A stretch of 64,000 nt of DNA from Cedecea neteri (GCF_000758325.1 NZ_CP009459.1:186001-250000), one strand, 5' to 3'. Counted from the stretch's first letter, positions 1 to 9,399 are shown. Notes: generated by a model not told the origin, from the letters alone. Numbers and translations are program-made.

Positions 1-448
1 TCACCGCCGTCCACGCCACAATCAGCGCAAACACGATTTCAACATAAGGCCCCAGCGACAGCAGCCCCGTACCGATAGCCACAAACACGCCTCTGAAGAC
101 AATCGCGCCGATAACGCCCCAGTAGAGCACGCGGTGCCGGTAGCGATCGGGAATACCAAACCAGGCAAAAATCGCCATCATCACGAACAGGTTATCGACG
201 GAAAGCACCTTTTCAAGGGCATAACCGGTGACAAACAGGCTGGCGACTTCCGCCCCGTGATGAAGATATAAAAAACCGGCAAAAAGCATTGCCACTGCAA
301 CCCAGAACACCGACCACAATGCGGCACTTTTCAGCGAAATAGGTTCGTCTTTGCGGTGCATAAAGAGGTCGATGAAAATGGCCCCTACCGAGAGCGCAAG
401 AAATACCGCTACCGTTTCGGTCGGGAAACCAATATGTGTAGATACCAT
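1..448 (-). CDS. terC: TerC family membrane protein (partial, N-terminal part)
   Basis: This is the first 149 codons of an integral membrane protein; the rest lies beyond the left edge. The start ATG is at 448-446. The sequence matches the TerC tellurite-resistance branch rather than Alx: it opens MVSTHIGFPTETV, has hydrophobic helices with the family acidic motif EKVLSVDNLFV, then WGVIGAIVFRG. TerC-family proteins are inner-membrane proteins linked to metal-ion export and protein metalation during secretion. It lies downstream of the anti-sigma gene on the same strand, but a hairpin terminator and a 135-bp gap suggest a separate unit. A second hairpin sits in its leader. Confidence 0.9.
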   Translation of the reverse strand, partial: MVSTHIGFPTETVAVFLALSVGAIFIDLFMHRKDEPISLKSAALWSVFWVAVAMLFAGFLYLHHGAEVASLFVTGYALEKVLSVDNLFVMMAIFAWFGIPDRYRHRVLYWGVIGAIVFRGVFVAIGTGLLSLGPYVEIVFALIVAWTAV

Positions 449-470
449 GTTTTATCCTTAAGGAATGACG

Positions 471-501
471 GAGGTGGTTTCGGGGGATCCGGCGCCACCT
501 C
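471..501 (-). promoter_or_regulatory. hairpin in the terC leader
   Basis: GAGGTGG and CCACCTC are perfect 7-bp inverted arms separated by 17 nt, just upstream of the terC ATG. The hairpin would lie in the terC 5' UTR. Some TerC relatives are controlled by Mn riboswitches, but I do not recognise that fold here. Role unknown. Confidence 0.4.
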
Positions 502-525
502 ACTCCATTCAGGATAAGCGGTAAG

Positions 526-548
526 AGAAAAAAGGGTAGCCTTTTTCT
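526..548 (-). terminator. probable terminator after the anti-sigma gene
   Basis: An A-rich arm and a matching T-rich arm (AGAAAAAAGG / CCTTTTTCT, loop of 4) lie 36 bp beyond the stop of the anti-sigma gene. The hairpin would separate the four-gene operon from terC on the minus strand. Confidence 0.55.
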
Positions 549-583
549 GACATTAGGACACAAACCAAGACCAGGGCTGTTAT

Positions 584-1354
584 TTAAATCGATCTCGCAT
601 CCCCCGCGTACTGCGCTACCGCCTGCTGTAACCTCGCCGTCTGGCTGTCGTTGGCCGGGCTTATCATCGCGTAGTTATAGCGGCGATCGCTCCAGTATTG
701 TGCCTTCAGATTATCGGCCTGGCGCTCTCCTTTCCCCAGCGTAAACATACCGGAAGGCCGGATGTAATACGCCACGCGCGTGCCCTGAGTGTCCCGGTAG
801 ACCACCAGTGCCGCTGGCCCCTGCTCGGTCACCATTAAACGCCCGCCCACCAGCGTAAAACCATAATTATCCAGATCGGGAGCCAGCGCGCCGTTAATAA
901 AATAGCGGCTCATCCAGTTGTTCACCTCCGCACGATCGCTGGCCACCACATCCAGCGCTTTCACGCTGCCGCTGTTCACCAGACGATAGGCCTGCACAGC
1001 ATCCTCCATCGGCAGAATTTGCCGCAGGACTTCGCTGGCATGCAGCTGCCACCCGGCCACTCCGCCCATGCCGACGGAAAACAGGAGGCAAAAAGCAACG
1101 GCTAAACGCCACCGGCGGGTACGCTGAATCTGCTGGCGTGCCCGCTGCACTTCCAGGGCAGGAGCAGAAACCTGCGGCACAAATTCATCCAAAGAAAGGC
1201 GTAAACGCCGGGCATCGGCCTGCCATTTTTTGACCTGTTCGGCCTGCTCGGGATGCTGCTGCAAATAGTGCTCAACCCACTTTTTGCGCTCGTCATCCAG
1301 TTGCCCGTCAACCCAGGCATGGAGATCCTGCTCGTCAGGTATGCGCGATTTCAT
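584..1354 (-). CDS. anti-sigma factor of the ECF/catalase operon
   Basis: A 256-aa protein with an N-terminal cytoplasmic helical domain (about residues 1-80, charged, with DEQDLHAWVDGQLDDE typical of anti-sigma N-termini), one transmembrane helix at about 84-103 and a periplasmic C-terminal domain. No zinc-binding HxxxCxxC motif is present, so it is not a ZAS-type anti-sigma. Its start overlaps the stop of the sigma gene by 4 bp (ATGA), which implies translational coupling and a one-to-one partner. By family logic it holds the sigma factor at the membrane until an envelope signal frees it. The signal is not visible, though the peroxidase in the operon points to oxidants. Confidence 0.82.
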   Translation of the reverse strand: MKSRIPDEQDLHAWVDGQLDDERKKWVEHYLQQHPEQAEQVKKWQADARRLRLSLDEFVPQVSAPALEVQRARQQIQRTRRWRLAVAFCLLFSVGMGGVAGWQLHASEVLRQILPMEDAVQAYRLVNSGSVKALDVVASDRAEVNNWMSRYFINGALAPDLDNYGFTLVGGRLMVTEQGPAALVVYRDTQGTRVAYYIRPSGMFTLGKGERQADNLKAQYWSDRRYNYAMISPANDSQTARLQQAVAQYAGDARSI

Positions 1355-1863
1355 TTTAATCTCCTTAATGCCGGGGTGGATGGCGTGCCCTCATCCCATT
1401 TTTGCAGCTGTTTTCTGGCTCGGGACAAGCGCGACATCACGGTTCCCAACGGAATATCCAGCGACTCAGCCGCTTCCTTATAACTCAACCCTTCCACGCT
1501 GATGAGCAGCAATAACGCACGCTGCTCCACGGGAAGCTGGCTGAACATCGCCAGCATATCGTCGTTGATCAGCATCTCTTCCGTTGACGCGGCTACCGGG
1601 TTTTCATCGCCAGTAAACAGCGACAAAATGCGCTGATAGCGTCTTTTTCGCCGCTCGCCGTCAATGAATTGCCGGTAGAGAATAGAGAACAGCCAGCTGC
1701 GAAGGCTCTCTCTCGCCGCCAGATCCCTCTCGCGGGTAAACGCTTTCTCAAGGCAGGACTGCACCAGATCCTCCGCGGCATGAGGATTACGCGTGAGCCA
1801 TAGGGCGAAACGCTGCAGATGCGGCAGCATTTCCCGTATTTCCTGTTCGCTCAGTTTTGACAT
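1351..1863 (-). CDS. ECF-type RNA polymerase sigma factor
   Basis: A 170-aa sigma-70 family protein of ECF size. Region 2 is at about residues 10-75 (LPHLQRFALWLTRN, AAEDLVQSCLEKAF) and region 4 at about 105-160 (LPVEQRALLLLISVEGLSYKEAAE, then a helix-turn-helix ending GTVMSRLSRARKQL). Regions 1.1, 1.2 and 3 are missing, as in ECF factors. It lies third in a tight operon after the peroxidase and cytochrome b561 genes, before its anti-sigma. It is neither RpoE nor FecI, the usual enterobacterial ECF factors. A promoter of ECF form upstream of the operon suggests autoregulation. Confidence 0.9.
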   Translation of the reverse strand: MSKLSEQEIREMLPHLQRFALWLTRNPHAAEDLVQSCLEKAFTRERDLAARESLRSWLFSILYRQFIDGERRKRRYQRILSLFTGDENPVAASTEEMLINDDMLAMFSQLPVEQRALLLLISVEGLSYKEAAESLDIPLGTVMSRLSRARKQLQKWDEGTPSTPALRRLK

Positions 1864-1884
1864 GATTTACTCCACTGCGCGATG

Positions 1885-2427
1885 TTAGCCCCGGCCTTTG
1901 AAGCCCGTCATGCTGCTGAACACCCCATCACGCAATAACAGCGCATGGAACAGAGCAGCGGTCAGATGCAACACCACGGTGACGAATAACAGCAGCGCAA
2001 GCCAGGTATGTAGCGGCCGAAGCACGGCATAAAGCTCAATATTTTTCGTCGCCAGCGCCGGTAGCGTGATGCCGCCCCCCAGCGTCACGGGATAGCCCGC
2101 GGCAGAGAGCATCGCCCAGCCTACCAGCGGCTGAGCCACCATCAGAAGATAGAGCAGCCAGTGGGATAAATGCGCCAGCGCCACCTGAAAACCCGGCAGA
2201 TTTGCAGGGAGCGACGGCGTTTTATAACGAAGGCGGAGATAAACCCTCAGCATAACCAGCAGCAAAATGGCGACGCCAAGCGGTTTATGCAACGAGTATA
2301 AAAAAGCGTGTAATTCCGACACCGTGGACACCATCCCCACGCCGATAAACAGCATTGCCACGATCATCAGCGCCATCGCCCAGTGAACGACGCGCAGCAC
2401 AGGGTGAAAGTAAGTCACTTTGCTCAT
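1885..2427 (-). CDS. cytochrome b561 family protein
   Basis: A 180-aa protein with four predicted membrane helices and histidines placed as in di-haem cytochrome b561: HPVLRVVHW near the N-terminus, LHKPLG in helix 2, LSHWLLYLL in helix 3 and LHTWLALLLF plus VVLHLTAALFH in helix 4. These proteins carry electrons from the quinol pool to a periplasmic partner. The start overlaps the end of the peroxidase gene by 4 bp, so the likely partner is that peroxidase. The sigma gene follows after 21 bp. Confidence 0.9.
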   Translation of the reverse strand: MSKVTYFHPVLRVVHWAMALMIVAMLFIGVGMVSTVSELHAFLYSLHKPLGVAILLLVMLRVYLRLRYKTPSLPANLPGFQVALAHLSHWLLYLLMVAQPLVGWAMLSAAGYPVTLGGGITLPALATKNIELYAVLRPLHTWLALLLFVTVVLHLTAALFHALLLRDGVFSSMTGFKGRG

Positions 2428-3512
2428 AACTGGCCCCCTTTATTTACCTGAGCTTCTTCGTGCGTGCGGCGATTGAAGGATGACGAATAGGCCGCAGATC
2501 GCGCGCTAAGCAGCGGATCGTCCGAGCCCGAAATGCCCTCTGGCAATATCAGCGGATCGTAGTTGATGTCCCGGCAGTTGCCGTCGGCCTGATCTTGTGC
2601 GGACGTCAGCACCAGCGTGCCTGCGTTAAGTTTTTGACGGCTGTCGGGCCAGGCTTTTGTTGCATCGTTAATCACATCGCCCTTTTCAGCCACGCTGATG
2701 ATCAAATCCCATTTCAGCGGCCCCTGCTGCAGGCGCTGCTTGATGTCCTGCTGCAGGAACAAAGGATTCGCTTTGTCCTGCGCCGTCACCGGCACGCCGG
2801 GGGTTTGCGACTGCATACTCCAGCGCACGCCGTGAACGTCCCCGGCTTTATTGGTAAACAAGTAAGCGTTCAGGCTGTTATAGCTGTCGCTGGCCCAGCT
2901 CGACGTCGGCACATAGCTCTTCACCCAGGCAAAAAACGGCTTTGCCTCCGGGTGAGCGCTGATAAATGCTTTCATTTTGGCTGGATCAGGTTTGCCCGTC
3001 TTAGGATCGGGCATACCCGCCATTTGCTGATCGTAGAAGCCCTGCGGCGTAGCAACGCTAAAGAACGGTAGCGCGTTCATCCCCGTGCGCCACTCCTGGC
3101 CATCACGGGTGATAAACTGCAGCGCCATACTGCGCACTGGCACCGCACCATCGGGCGCGTTGGGGTTACCGCCAGCAATTGCCAGGCGGCCAATGACCGG
3201 CGTATTACCCGGCAGAAACACCGTGGCTTTCGACAGCGCGCTGGCGCTACCGTTGGAGTCAAAATACCCCACCACGCAGATCCCTTTGGCATGATTACGG
3301 CGATAGCCGGGGTGCTCTCCTCCCGTTTTTTCCAACGCATTAACCAACTTGTCGGGAGACAAACGCTCCGGTGTCAGGGCTCCCCACGCCCAGGCAAACA
3401 GCAAGCAAAGGGCTAGCGGAATGGCGACGATCACAGTGCCCCGCAGCAAAAATTGCTGTGGGTAGCGCAAATTTTTAAACATCGCGCAGAAAGACGGACG
3501 GGGTTCTCGCAT
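2424..3512 (-). CDS. membrane-anchored catalase-related peroxidase (SrpA-like)
   Basis: A 362-aa haem peroxidase of the short catalase family. One N-terminal transmembrane helix (about 24-45) with a basic cytoplasmic side places the catalytic domain in the periplasm. The distal histidine is in RRNHAKGICVVGYF, the conserved core includes RSMALQF and NALPFFSVATPQGF, and the probable haem-ligand tyrosine is in ARSAAYSSSFNRR near the C-terminus. It is first in the operon with cytochrome b561, the ECF sigma factor and the anti-sigma. I took the first ATG (3512); an internal ATG at residue 11 is possible, and neither has a good ribosome binding site. The cytochrome is the inferred electron donor for peroxide reduction. 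Confidence 0.88.
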   Translation of the reverse strand: MREPRPSFCAMFKNLRYPQQFLLRGTVIVAIPLALCLLFAWAWGALTPERLSPDKLVNALEKTGGEHPGYRRNHAKGICVVGYFDSNGSASALSKATVFLPGNTPVIGRLAIAGGNPNAPDGAVPVRSMALQFITRDGQEWRTGMNALPFFSVATPQGFYDQQMAGMPDPKTGKPDPAKMKAFISAHPEAKPFFAWVKSYVPTSSWASDSYNSLNAYLFTNKAGDVHGVRWSMQSQTPGVPVTAQDKANPLFLQQDIKQRLQQGPLKWDLIISVAEKGDVINDATKAWPDSRQKLNAGTLVLTSAQDQADGNCRDINYDPLILPEGISGSDDPLLSARSAAYSSSFNRRTHEEAQVNKGGQL

Positions 3513-4087
3513 AGGTTCGGCTCACAATAATGAAATGGCATTTGGTTTTTGAGCTCATAGGACGAACGAAATGACCATTTATTCCCTGGTCTTAAAAATT
3601 TTTTACCGTCGTATTCCATCATCAAAAGCAGGGGGATTATTGTTATTAATTTCCCTACATTCCGTAGATGTCAATTTTAAAACTACTGGATCAGCCTCTT
3701 GCATTACCAGGTAAAAATTTAAATCTTAAATAAATAATAAACATTTGTTAGCAGACGTAACGAATGTACTAAGGTAATTATTCCAGCCCCGCACAGGCAA
3801 GTTTAAAAAATAGAAACAAAGTAAAACTGCAAGTGAAAAACAAAATCATTTCACTTAGGGAAAACAAAAATAAACACCATAGCTATTTATGGAATAAAGC
3901 ATTCCACCATCGTCAACACTGCAAGCATCGGTGCAAAGCTGCCCTATTGACAACTTTTTGCCTGCAGATTAATTTCCTTTCCACCCTGTAAGCCTGCAAG
4001 ACAACTTACCCTCCTGTATCCACTGCAGGAAAATACTCCGACAACACCATTAACATCACGCTCAATATTAATTAAAAGAGAGTTATT
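3513..4087. other. AT-rich intergenic region between the divergent peroxidase operon and chemoreceptor gene
   Basis: A 575-bp stretch without a credible gene. The left end holds the ECF promoter candidate. The right end supplies the chemoreceptor ribosome binding site (AAGAGAG before the ATG). I looked for a sigma-28 flagellar promoter and saw no convincing match. Base composition is clearly more AT-rich than the flanking genes. Confidence 0.6.
3557..3586 (-). promoter_or_regulatory. candidate ECF-sigma promoter of the peroxidase operon
   Basis: Reading the minus strand, GGGAAT (3586-3581) is followed 16 nt later by CGTC (3564-3561, within CGTCCTAT). This is the typical bipartite form of ECF promoters (GGAAT near -35, CGTC near -10). 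It lies 45 bp upstream of the peroxidase start, in the correct direction. It was found by eye, and no other copy was seen in the window. Confidence 0.6.
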
Positions 4088-5653
4088 ATGTTTAAAAACC
4101 TTTCCATAGGTGCGCGAATAAGCGGCAGCTTTATCATTATTTTATTAACGCTGGTTGTGCTGACGCTGGTGGCAATTATGCAGGTGAATAAAATAAACAA
4201 CGCGCTGATCGCCATCAACGATGTCAATAACGTTAAACAGCGCTACGCCGTTAATTTTCGGGGCAGCGTGCATGATCGTTCGATTGCCATCCGCGACGTG
4301 ACATTGGTGCCCACAGGCGAGCTGCAGAGCGTTATCGAACACATCCGCAAGCTGGAGCAGGATTACCAGGCCTCCGTCCAGCCGATGGAAGGCATCTTTG
4401 CCCAGGGCAGCGACGTGACAACCGAAGAGCGAACTCAGTACGAAAAGATAAAAGAAGCTGAGCAGCAAACGCTGCCGCTGGTGAATGAGATTATCGCTCT
4501 GCAGCAAAAAGGCGATGTGGAAGGTGCACGCCAGGTCATCCTCAATCAGGCTCGCCCGGCTTTTGTTAACTGGCTGGCCACCATTAACGGTTTTATCGAC
4601 ATGGAGACGCAGCTCAACGACGCGCTGGCTAACACTGCACGCGGGATTGCCCGCACATTCCATCTTCTGATGCTCACGCTGGCGCTGGTTGCCGTAGCGC
4701 TTGGCCTGCTAATCACCTGGTCAACCACACGCAAAATCACACTTTCCCTCGGCGGTGAGCCGGTTGATTTGCTTCGGATGACCAACGCCATCGCCGCCGG
4801 AGATCTGACACAAACGCCTGAGCTGCGTAAAAAAGATACCAGCAGTATTCTGGCCTCGCTTAGCCATATGCAAAATGCGCTGCGCCAGCTGGTGCTGGAA
4901 GTACGCCAGAACGCGGAGGGTGTGGCGAGCGCCAGTGCAGAAATAGCTAAAGGAAGCAGCTCGCTTTCTGCAAGGACGGAGAACCAGGCCGCGGCGCTGC
5001 AGCAAACTTCAGCGGCGATGGACCAGGTCGCGAGCACGGTGCGAAACAATGCGGAAAGCGCTCAGTACGCCAGCAAGCTTGCCAGCTCTGCCGCCAGCGA
5101 AGTCGCGCAGGGAAGTGAAATGGTGCAGGGGATCGTCAGCACCATGGAGGAAATTACTCAGGAGTCCGTGCGTATTGCGGATATCACGTCGGTGATTGAA
5201 GGCATTGCTTTCCAGACCAACATTTTGGCGCTGAACGCCGCCGTTGAGGCCGCCAGAGCGGGTGAACAAGGCCGGGGTTTTGCCGTTGTCGCCACTGAGG
5301 TTCGCGCCCTCGCCCAACGCTCCTCCAGTGCCGCGAAAGAAATTAAAGGCCTGATTACTGGCTCAGTACAGCGGGTGAATAGCGGTGCGCAGGAGATCGA
5401 TCAGGCGGCGGAAACCATGAGCAAGATTTTAACCACCGTCAGCCAGGTGAACAGCATCGTCAACGAAATTGCGCATAACTCAGCAGAACAGGCGACCGGC
5501 GTGAATGAGGTTGCCGAGGCCGTAGCGCAGATGGATAAAAACCTGCAGCAGAACGTCGCGCTGGTTGAGGTGACCTCTTCCACGGCAACCTCTCTCGATA
5601 CGCAATCCCGCATTCTGCGCGAAACCGTCAGCGTTTTCCAGGTCGCGTCCTGA
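4088..5653 (+). CDS. methyl-accepting chemotaxis protein
   Basis: A 521-aa transmembrane chemoreceptor: TM1 at about residues 10-32, a periplasmic helical sensor domain of the Tar type (33-190), TM2 at about 191-212, a HAMP domain, then a long coiled-coil signalling domain. The hairpin tip is canonical ([20 protein letters not shown], then [18 protein letters not shown]), where CheA and CheW bind. It ends [10 protein letters not shown], with no NWETF-type pentapeptide for CheR/CheB tethering, so it is a low-abundance-type receptor that probably relies on other receptors for efficient methylation. The ligand cannot be read from sequence. It is a single-gene unit ending at a strong terminator. 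Confidence 0.93.
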   Translation: MFKNLSIGARISGSFIIILLTLVVLTLVAIMQVNKINNALIAINDVNNVKQRYAVNFRGSVHDRSIAIRDVTLVPTGELQSVIEHIRKLEQDYQASVQPMEGIFAQGSDVTTEERTQYEKIKEAEQQTLPLVNEIIALQQKGDVEGARQVILNQARPAFVNWLATINGFIDMETQLNDALANTARGIARTFHLLMLTLALVAVALGLLITWSTTRKITLSLGGEPVDLLRMTNAIAAGDLTQTPELRKKDTSSILASLSHMQNALRQLVLEVRQNAEGVASASAEIAKGSSSLSARTENQAAALQQTSAAMDQVASTVRNNAESAQYASKLASSAASEVAQGSEMVQGIVSTMEEITQESVRIADITSVIEGIAFQTNILALNAAVEAARAGEQGRGFAVVATEVRALAQRSSSAAKEIKGLITGSVQRVNSGAQEIDQAAETMSKILTTVSQVNSIVNEIAHNSAEQATGVNEVAEAVAQMDKNLQQNVALVEVTSSTATSLDTQSRILRETVSVFQVAS

Positions 5654-5656
5654 GAG

Positions 5657-5687
5657 AAAACGGGGAATCGTCATTCCCCGTTTTTTT
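5657..5687. terminator. bidirectional terminator between the chemoreceptor and effector-like genes
   Basis: A perfect inverted repeat (ACGGGGAAT / ATTCCCCGT, loop CGTC) is followed by seven T on the plus strand and preceded by A residues that serve the minus strand. It sits between convergent genes. Confidence 0.9.
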
Positions 5688-6402
5688 ATTTCGGGAAATT
5701 AATCACCAGGTGGCTGTTGTCGTCCTTCTGGTTCAGTGAACAGCCCGGGGCTTTATCGCTCGAGTCGAAAGAAACCACAGGGCCGGGACGCATATCTTTA
5801 GGCCCTTGCTCACGGCTATGGTGAAAATGACCGCCGCCGCCCCAAACCAGCGTTTTACGAGCGCCAATGGCGCGCTCTTCCTTTTCTGCCGCAGCGTTCC
5901 AGGCAATATTGAGCGCCAGTCGTTTGTTCATGTATTTGATGGCTTCCATCGGCGTTTTTGGCGCAGCGCCGGGAATATGGCGGTCAATGCCAGCGACGGA
6001 AATGCCGGCTTTGTGCGCTTCATAAAGTGCCCCGGCAACCTTATCCACCCAGGCCTCTCCGTGCTTTGACCAGGCATTCATGATGAAATTTTTTGTCGCC
6101 TCTTTGCCATGAGCCAGCGCTTCGCGAAACAAGGCGTTATCGCTGTACTTCACAAACTCTACCGCCAGCAGATCCACACCCGCCTTTTTCAACTCGGGAA
6201 TGGCATGGCCGACAAATTCTGGGATCGCAAGCTGACCATGCACATCGCCCAGGTAAGCAAGCTTGTTATCACGGAACAGGTTAGCCAGAGCCTGAACGGG
6301 ATCGTTTACCGGCGGCTTAATTTTAATATCTGGGTGGATCCTTCCGCTGGCGTTAAGTGCGGCGGGCTGAACGCGATTTGACTGACCGACTGCAGAAAAC
6401 AT
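5686..6402 (-). CDS. EreA/ChaN-like effector-like protein
   Basis: A 238-aa soluble protein with no signal peptide or membrane segment. The first 35 residues are Ser/Asn/Pro-rich and look disordered, as in type III secretion substrates. The rest shows the motif pattern of the erythromycin-esterase/ChaN (Tiki) fold: YLGDVHG (about 49-55), LLAVEF (about 80), VAGIDR (about 136) and WGGGGHFHH (about 189-197), giving a set of His/Glu/Asp residues that could form an active site. Plant-pathogen effectors such as HopBA1 share this fold. Function and secretion are unproven; it could be an ordinary cytoplasmic hydrolase. It has a good ribosome binding site (GGAGATAACC) and is monocistronic. Confidence 0.6.
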   Translation of the reverse strand: MFSAVGQSNRVQPAALNASGRIHPDIKIKPPVNDPVQALANLFRDNKLAYLGDVHGQLAIPEFVGHAIPELKKAGVDLLAVEFVKYSDNALFREALAHGKEATKNFIMNAWSKHGEAWVDKVAGALYEAHKAGISVAGIDRHIPGAAPKTPMEAIKYMNKRLALNIAWNAAAEKEERAIGARKTLVWGGGGHFHHSREQGPKDMRPGPVVSFDSSDKAPGCSLNQKDDNSHLVINFPK

Positions 6403-6782
6403 GGTTATCTCCGATGTTGGGATGTTTTCTGGTAAGTGGGTCTCGGAAAATTGAGTTCCTGAAAATAGGGTGAAAAAGATGTGTCTAAACGCAACACCCG
6501 GCTATTCAAGCGGGTTGCCGGTTCAGGCAGACGTTATCTTTTGTAATCGTTGTTGAGACTCTTAATGTCGTGCATACAGTCCATCACGCTGGGAATGGCA
6601 ACGAGTTGCGAGGCTTTCAGCAATGTCGTTTAACCGCTGTTTTCCTGCCTTTGATACTCCGTTATCATGGGCCATCTGCGGGGCGATTCCCGCGTGCAGT
6701 TTACGCCGTATTAGTGAGCAATAATGAGAACCAGAAACATCACTAACCACTTAAAATTCAACGAAATGGATATCATCACTCC
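6403..6782. other. intergenic region upstream of mutS
   Basis: A 380-bp divergent gap holding the promoters of the effector-like gene and of mutS. It contains one large imperfect hairpin (listed separately). I see no credible gene; a 62-codon frame on the minus strand lacks a ribosome binding site and recognisable sequence. Confidence 0.5.
6483..6532. repeat. large imperfect inverted repeat
   Basis: Outer arms GTCT/AGAC and inner arms GCAAC-CCCG / CGGG-GTTGC (one bulged base) fold into one long hairpin. No T-run follows on either strand, so it is not an obvious terminator. It may be a single REP-like element. Confidence 0.4.
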
Positions 6783-9344
6783 ATGAGTACTAGCGAAACC
6801 TTCGACGCCCACACCCCGATGATGCAACAGTACCTGCGTCTTAAATCTGAACACCGTGACATTCTACTGTTTTACCGCATGGGTGACTTCTACGAACTGT
6901 TCTATGACGATGCAAAACGCGCTTCTCAGCTGTTGGATATCTCCCTGACCAAGCGCGGGGCTTCTGCAGGCGAACCTATTCCTATGGCGGGTGTGCCTCA
7001 TCACGCGGTGGAAAACTACCTGGCCAAGCTGGTGAATCTCGGCGAATCCGTGGCTATCTGCGAACAAGTTGGCGACCCGGCCACCACCAAAGGGCCGGTT
7101 GAGCGTAAAGTCGTTCGCATCGTCACGCCGGGCACCATCAGCGATGAAGCGCTGCTGCAGGAACGTCAGGATAACCTGCTGGCGGCTATCTGGCAGGACA
7201 GCAAAGGCTTTGGCTATGCGACGCTGGACATCAGTTCCGGGCGCTTTCGCCTGACCGAGCCGGAAGACCGTGAAACCATGGCCGCGGAGCTTCAGCGCAC
7301 CAATCCGGCCGAGCTGCTGTATGCGGAAGACTTCGCCGAGATAAGCCTGATTGATGGCCGCCGCGGTCTTCGCCGCCGCCCGCTCTGGGAGTTCGAAATT
7401 GAAACCGCGCGCCAGCAGCTAAATCTGCAGTTTGGCACTCGGGACCTGACCGGTTTTGGCGTCGAAAACGCCCACCATGCACTTTGCGCCGCCGGCTGCC
7501 TGCTGCAGTACGTCAAAGATACCCAGCGCACTTCCCTGCCGCATATTCGTTCCGTAACCATGGATCGACAGCAGGACAGCATCATCATGGATGCCGCCAC
7601 CCGTCGTAATCTTGAGATCACCCAAAACCTGTCCGGCGGCGTGGAGAACACGCTGGCCTCGGTGCTGGACTGCACCGTGACGCCGATGGGCAGCCGGATG
7701 CTCAAACGCTGGCTGCATATGCCGGTGCGTAACGTCGACGTGCTCACTAAGCGGCAGCAAACTATTGCGGCCCTGCAGGAGCGCACCACAGATATTCAGC
7801 CTACGCTGCGCCAGGTCGGCGACCTGGAGCGTATTCTTGCCCGCCTGGCACTGCGCACCGCTCGCCCACGCGATCTGGCACGTATGCGATATGCCTTCCA
7901 ACAGCTGCCCGCCTTGCGTGAAACCTTGTCGGATGTAAGCACCGACTATGTGCAAACCCTGCGCGAGCAGATGGGCGAATTTGCAGAGCTGCGCGAATTA
8001 CTCGAGCATGCCGTTATCGAATCTCCGCCAGTACTGGTGCGCGACGGTGGCGTGATCGCCCCCGGCTATAACGAAGAACTGGACGAATGGCGAGCCCTGG
8101 CCGACGGCGCAACCGACTATCTGGATCGTCTGGAAATCCGCGAACGCGAACGCCTGGGCCTTGATACGCTGAAGGTCGGGTTTAACGCCGTACACGGCTA
8201 CTACATTCAGGTCAGCCGTGGTCAAAGCCATCTGGTGCCGATCAACTATGTTCGTCGTCAGACGCTGAAGAACGCCGAACGCTACATTATTCCTGAGCTG
8301 AAAGAGTACGAAGACAAGGTCCTGACCTCTAAAGGCAAAGCGCTGGCGCTGGAGAAACAGCTTTACGATCAGCTGTTTGATCTGCTGCTGCCGCACCTGG
8401 AAGCGCTGCAAAAAAGCGCCACCGCGCTGGCGGAGCTGGACGTGCTGGTTAACCTGGCCGAGCGCGCTTATACCCTGAACTACATCTGCCCGACGCTGAC
8501 GGATAAGCCCGGCATTAAGCTGGTCGGTGGTCGCCATCCGGTAGTGGAACAAGTGCTCAGCGAACCGTTTATCGCTAACCCGCTAAACCTTTCCCCTCAG
8601 CGTAGAATGCTGATTATTACCGGCCCGAACATGGGCGGTAAAAGTACCTATATGCGCCAGACTGCATTAATTGCTCTGCTGGCCTATATCGGCAGTTTTG
8701 TGCCGGCGCAGCAGGCTGAAATCGGCCCGGTTGATCGCATCTTTACCCGCGTGGGCGCTGCCGATGACCTGGCTTCCGGTCGCTCAACCTTCATGGTGGA
8801 GATGACAGAAACCGCCAATATTCTGCACAACGCTACGGAACACAGTCTGGTGCTGATGGACGAGATTGGCCGCGGCACGTCAACCTATGATGGCCTGTCG
8901 CTGGCCTGGGCCTGCGCCGAAAGCCTGGCCAACCGTATCAAGTCGCTGACGCTGTTCGCTACCCACTATTTCGAGCTGACTACTCTGCCGGAAAAAATGG
9001 AAGGCGTGGCTAACGTCCATCTTGATGCCGTGGAGCATGGGGATACCATAGCCTTTATGCACAGCGTGCAGGACGGGGCGGCAAGCAAGAGTTACGGTCT
9101 GGCCGTAGCCGCGCTGGCGGGTGTACCGAAAGACGTGATCAAACGTGCACGTCAGAAGCTGCGCGAGCTGGAAAACATTTCCGGTAATGCGGCCGCAAGC
9201 CAGGTGGATGGAACGCAAATGTCGCTGCTGATCACGGCGGAAGAGACATCCCCTGCCGTCGAGGCGCTGGAGAACCTGGATCCGGATTCACTTTCTCCGC
9301 GTCAGGCGCTGGAGTGGATCTACCGACTGAAGAGTTTGGTGTAG
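6783..9344 (+). CDS. mutS: DNA mismatch repair protein MutS
   Basis: An 853-aa protein, the same length as E. coli MutS and nearly colinear with it. The mismatch-wedging motif F36-Y37-E38 is in MGDFYELF. The ATPase domain has the Walker A motif GPNMGGKST at about 614-622, Walker [17 protein letters not shown] and the signature STFMVEMTE. The C-terminal tail ends in the [12 protein letters not shown]-type segment linked to tetramer formation. It binds mismatches and recruits MutL. It is convergent with rpoS across a single terminator with no gene between, unlike E. coli. Confidence 0.99.
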   Translation: MSTSETFDAHTPMMQQYLRLKSEHRDILLFYRMGDFYELFYDDAKRASQLLDISLTKRGASAGEPIPMAGVPHHAVENYLAKLVNLGESVAICEQVGDPATTKGPVERKVVRIVTPGTISDEALLQERQDNLLAAIWQDSKGFGYATLDISSGRFRLTEPEDRETMAAELQRTNPAELLYAEDFAEISLIDGRRGLRRRPLWEFEIETARQQLNLQFGTRDLTGFGVENAHHALCAAGCLLQYVKDTQRTSLPHIRSVTMDRQQDSIIMDAATRRNLEITQNLSGGVENTLASVLDCTVTPMGSRMLKRWLHMPVRNVDVLTKRQQTIAALQERTTDIQPTLRQVGDLERILARLALRTARPRDLARMRYAFQQLPALRETLSDVSTDYVQTLREQMGEFAELRELLEHAVIESPPVLVRDGGVIAPGYNEELDEWRALADGATDYLDRLEIRERERLGLDTLKVGFNAVHGYYIQVSRGQSHLVPINYVRRQTLKNAERYIIPELKEYEDKVLTSKGKALALEKQLYDQLFDLLLPHLEALQKSATALAELDVLVNLAERAYTLNYICPTLTDKPGIKLVGGRHPVVEQVLSEPFIANPLNLSPQRRMLIITGPNMGGKSTYMRQTALIALLAYIGSFVPAQQAEIGPVDRIFTRVGAADDLASGRSTFMVEMTETANILHNATEHSLVLMDEIGRGTSTYDGLSLAWACAESLANRIKSLTLFATHYFELTTLPEKMEGVANVHLDAVEHGDTIAFMHSVQDGAASKSYGLAVAALAGVPKDVIKRARQKLRELENISGNAAASQVDGTQMSLLITAEETSPAVEALENLDPDSLSPRQALEWIYRLKSLV

Positions 9345-9365
9345 CCGTTACCGAACGGCAGGCAT

Positions 9366-9399
9366 AAAAAAAGCGGTGATTTGCATCACCGCTTTTTTA
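9366..9399. terminator. bidirectional terminator between mutS and rpoS
   Basis: AAAAAAAGCGGTGAT pairs with ATCACCGCTTTTTT around a short loop. Both strands have a GC stem followed by a U-run, so it serves both convergent genes. Confidence 0.93.

Noticed and set aside
449-583. A manganese (yybP-ykoY) riboswitch ahead of terC
   Set aside because: Only a simple hairpin is visible; the conserved riboswitch core could not be recognised.
4001-4013. TGTAAG ... CTTAC inverted repeat upstream of the chemoreceptor as a second UvrY box
   Set aside because: The arms are about 12 nt apart rather than 6, so it does not fit the UvrY consensus.
3957-4087. A sigma-28 flagellar promoter for the chemoreceptor
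   Set aside because: No sequence close to TAAAGTTT-N11-GCCGATAA was found.
6562-6750. A 62-codon frame on the minus strand upstream of mutS
   Set aside because: No ribosome site or recognisable sequence; chance frame in an intergenic region.
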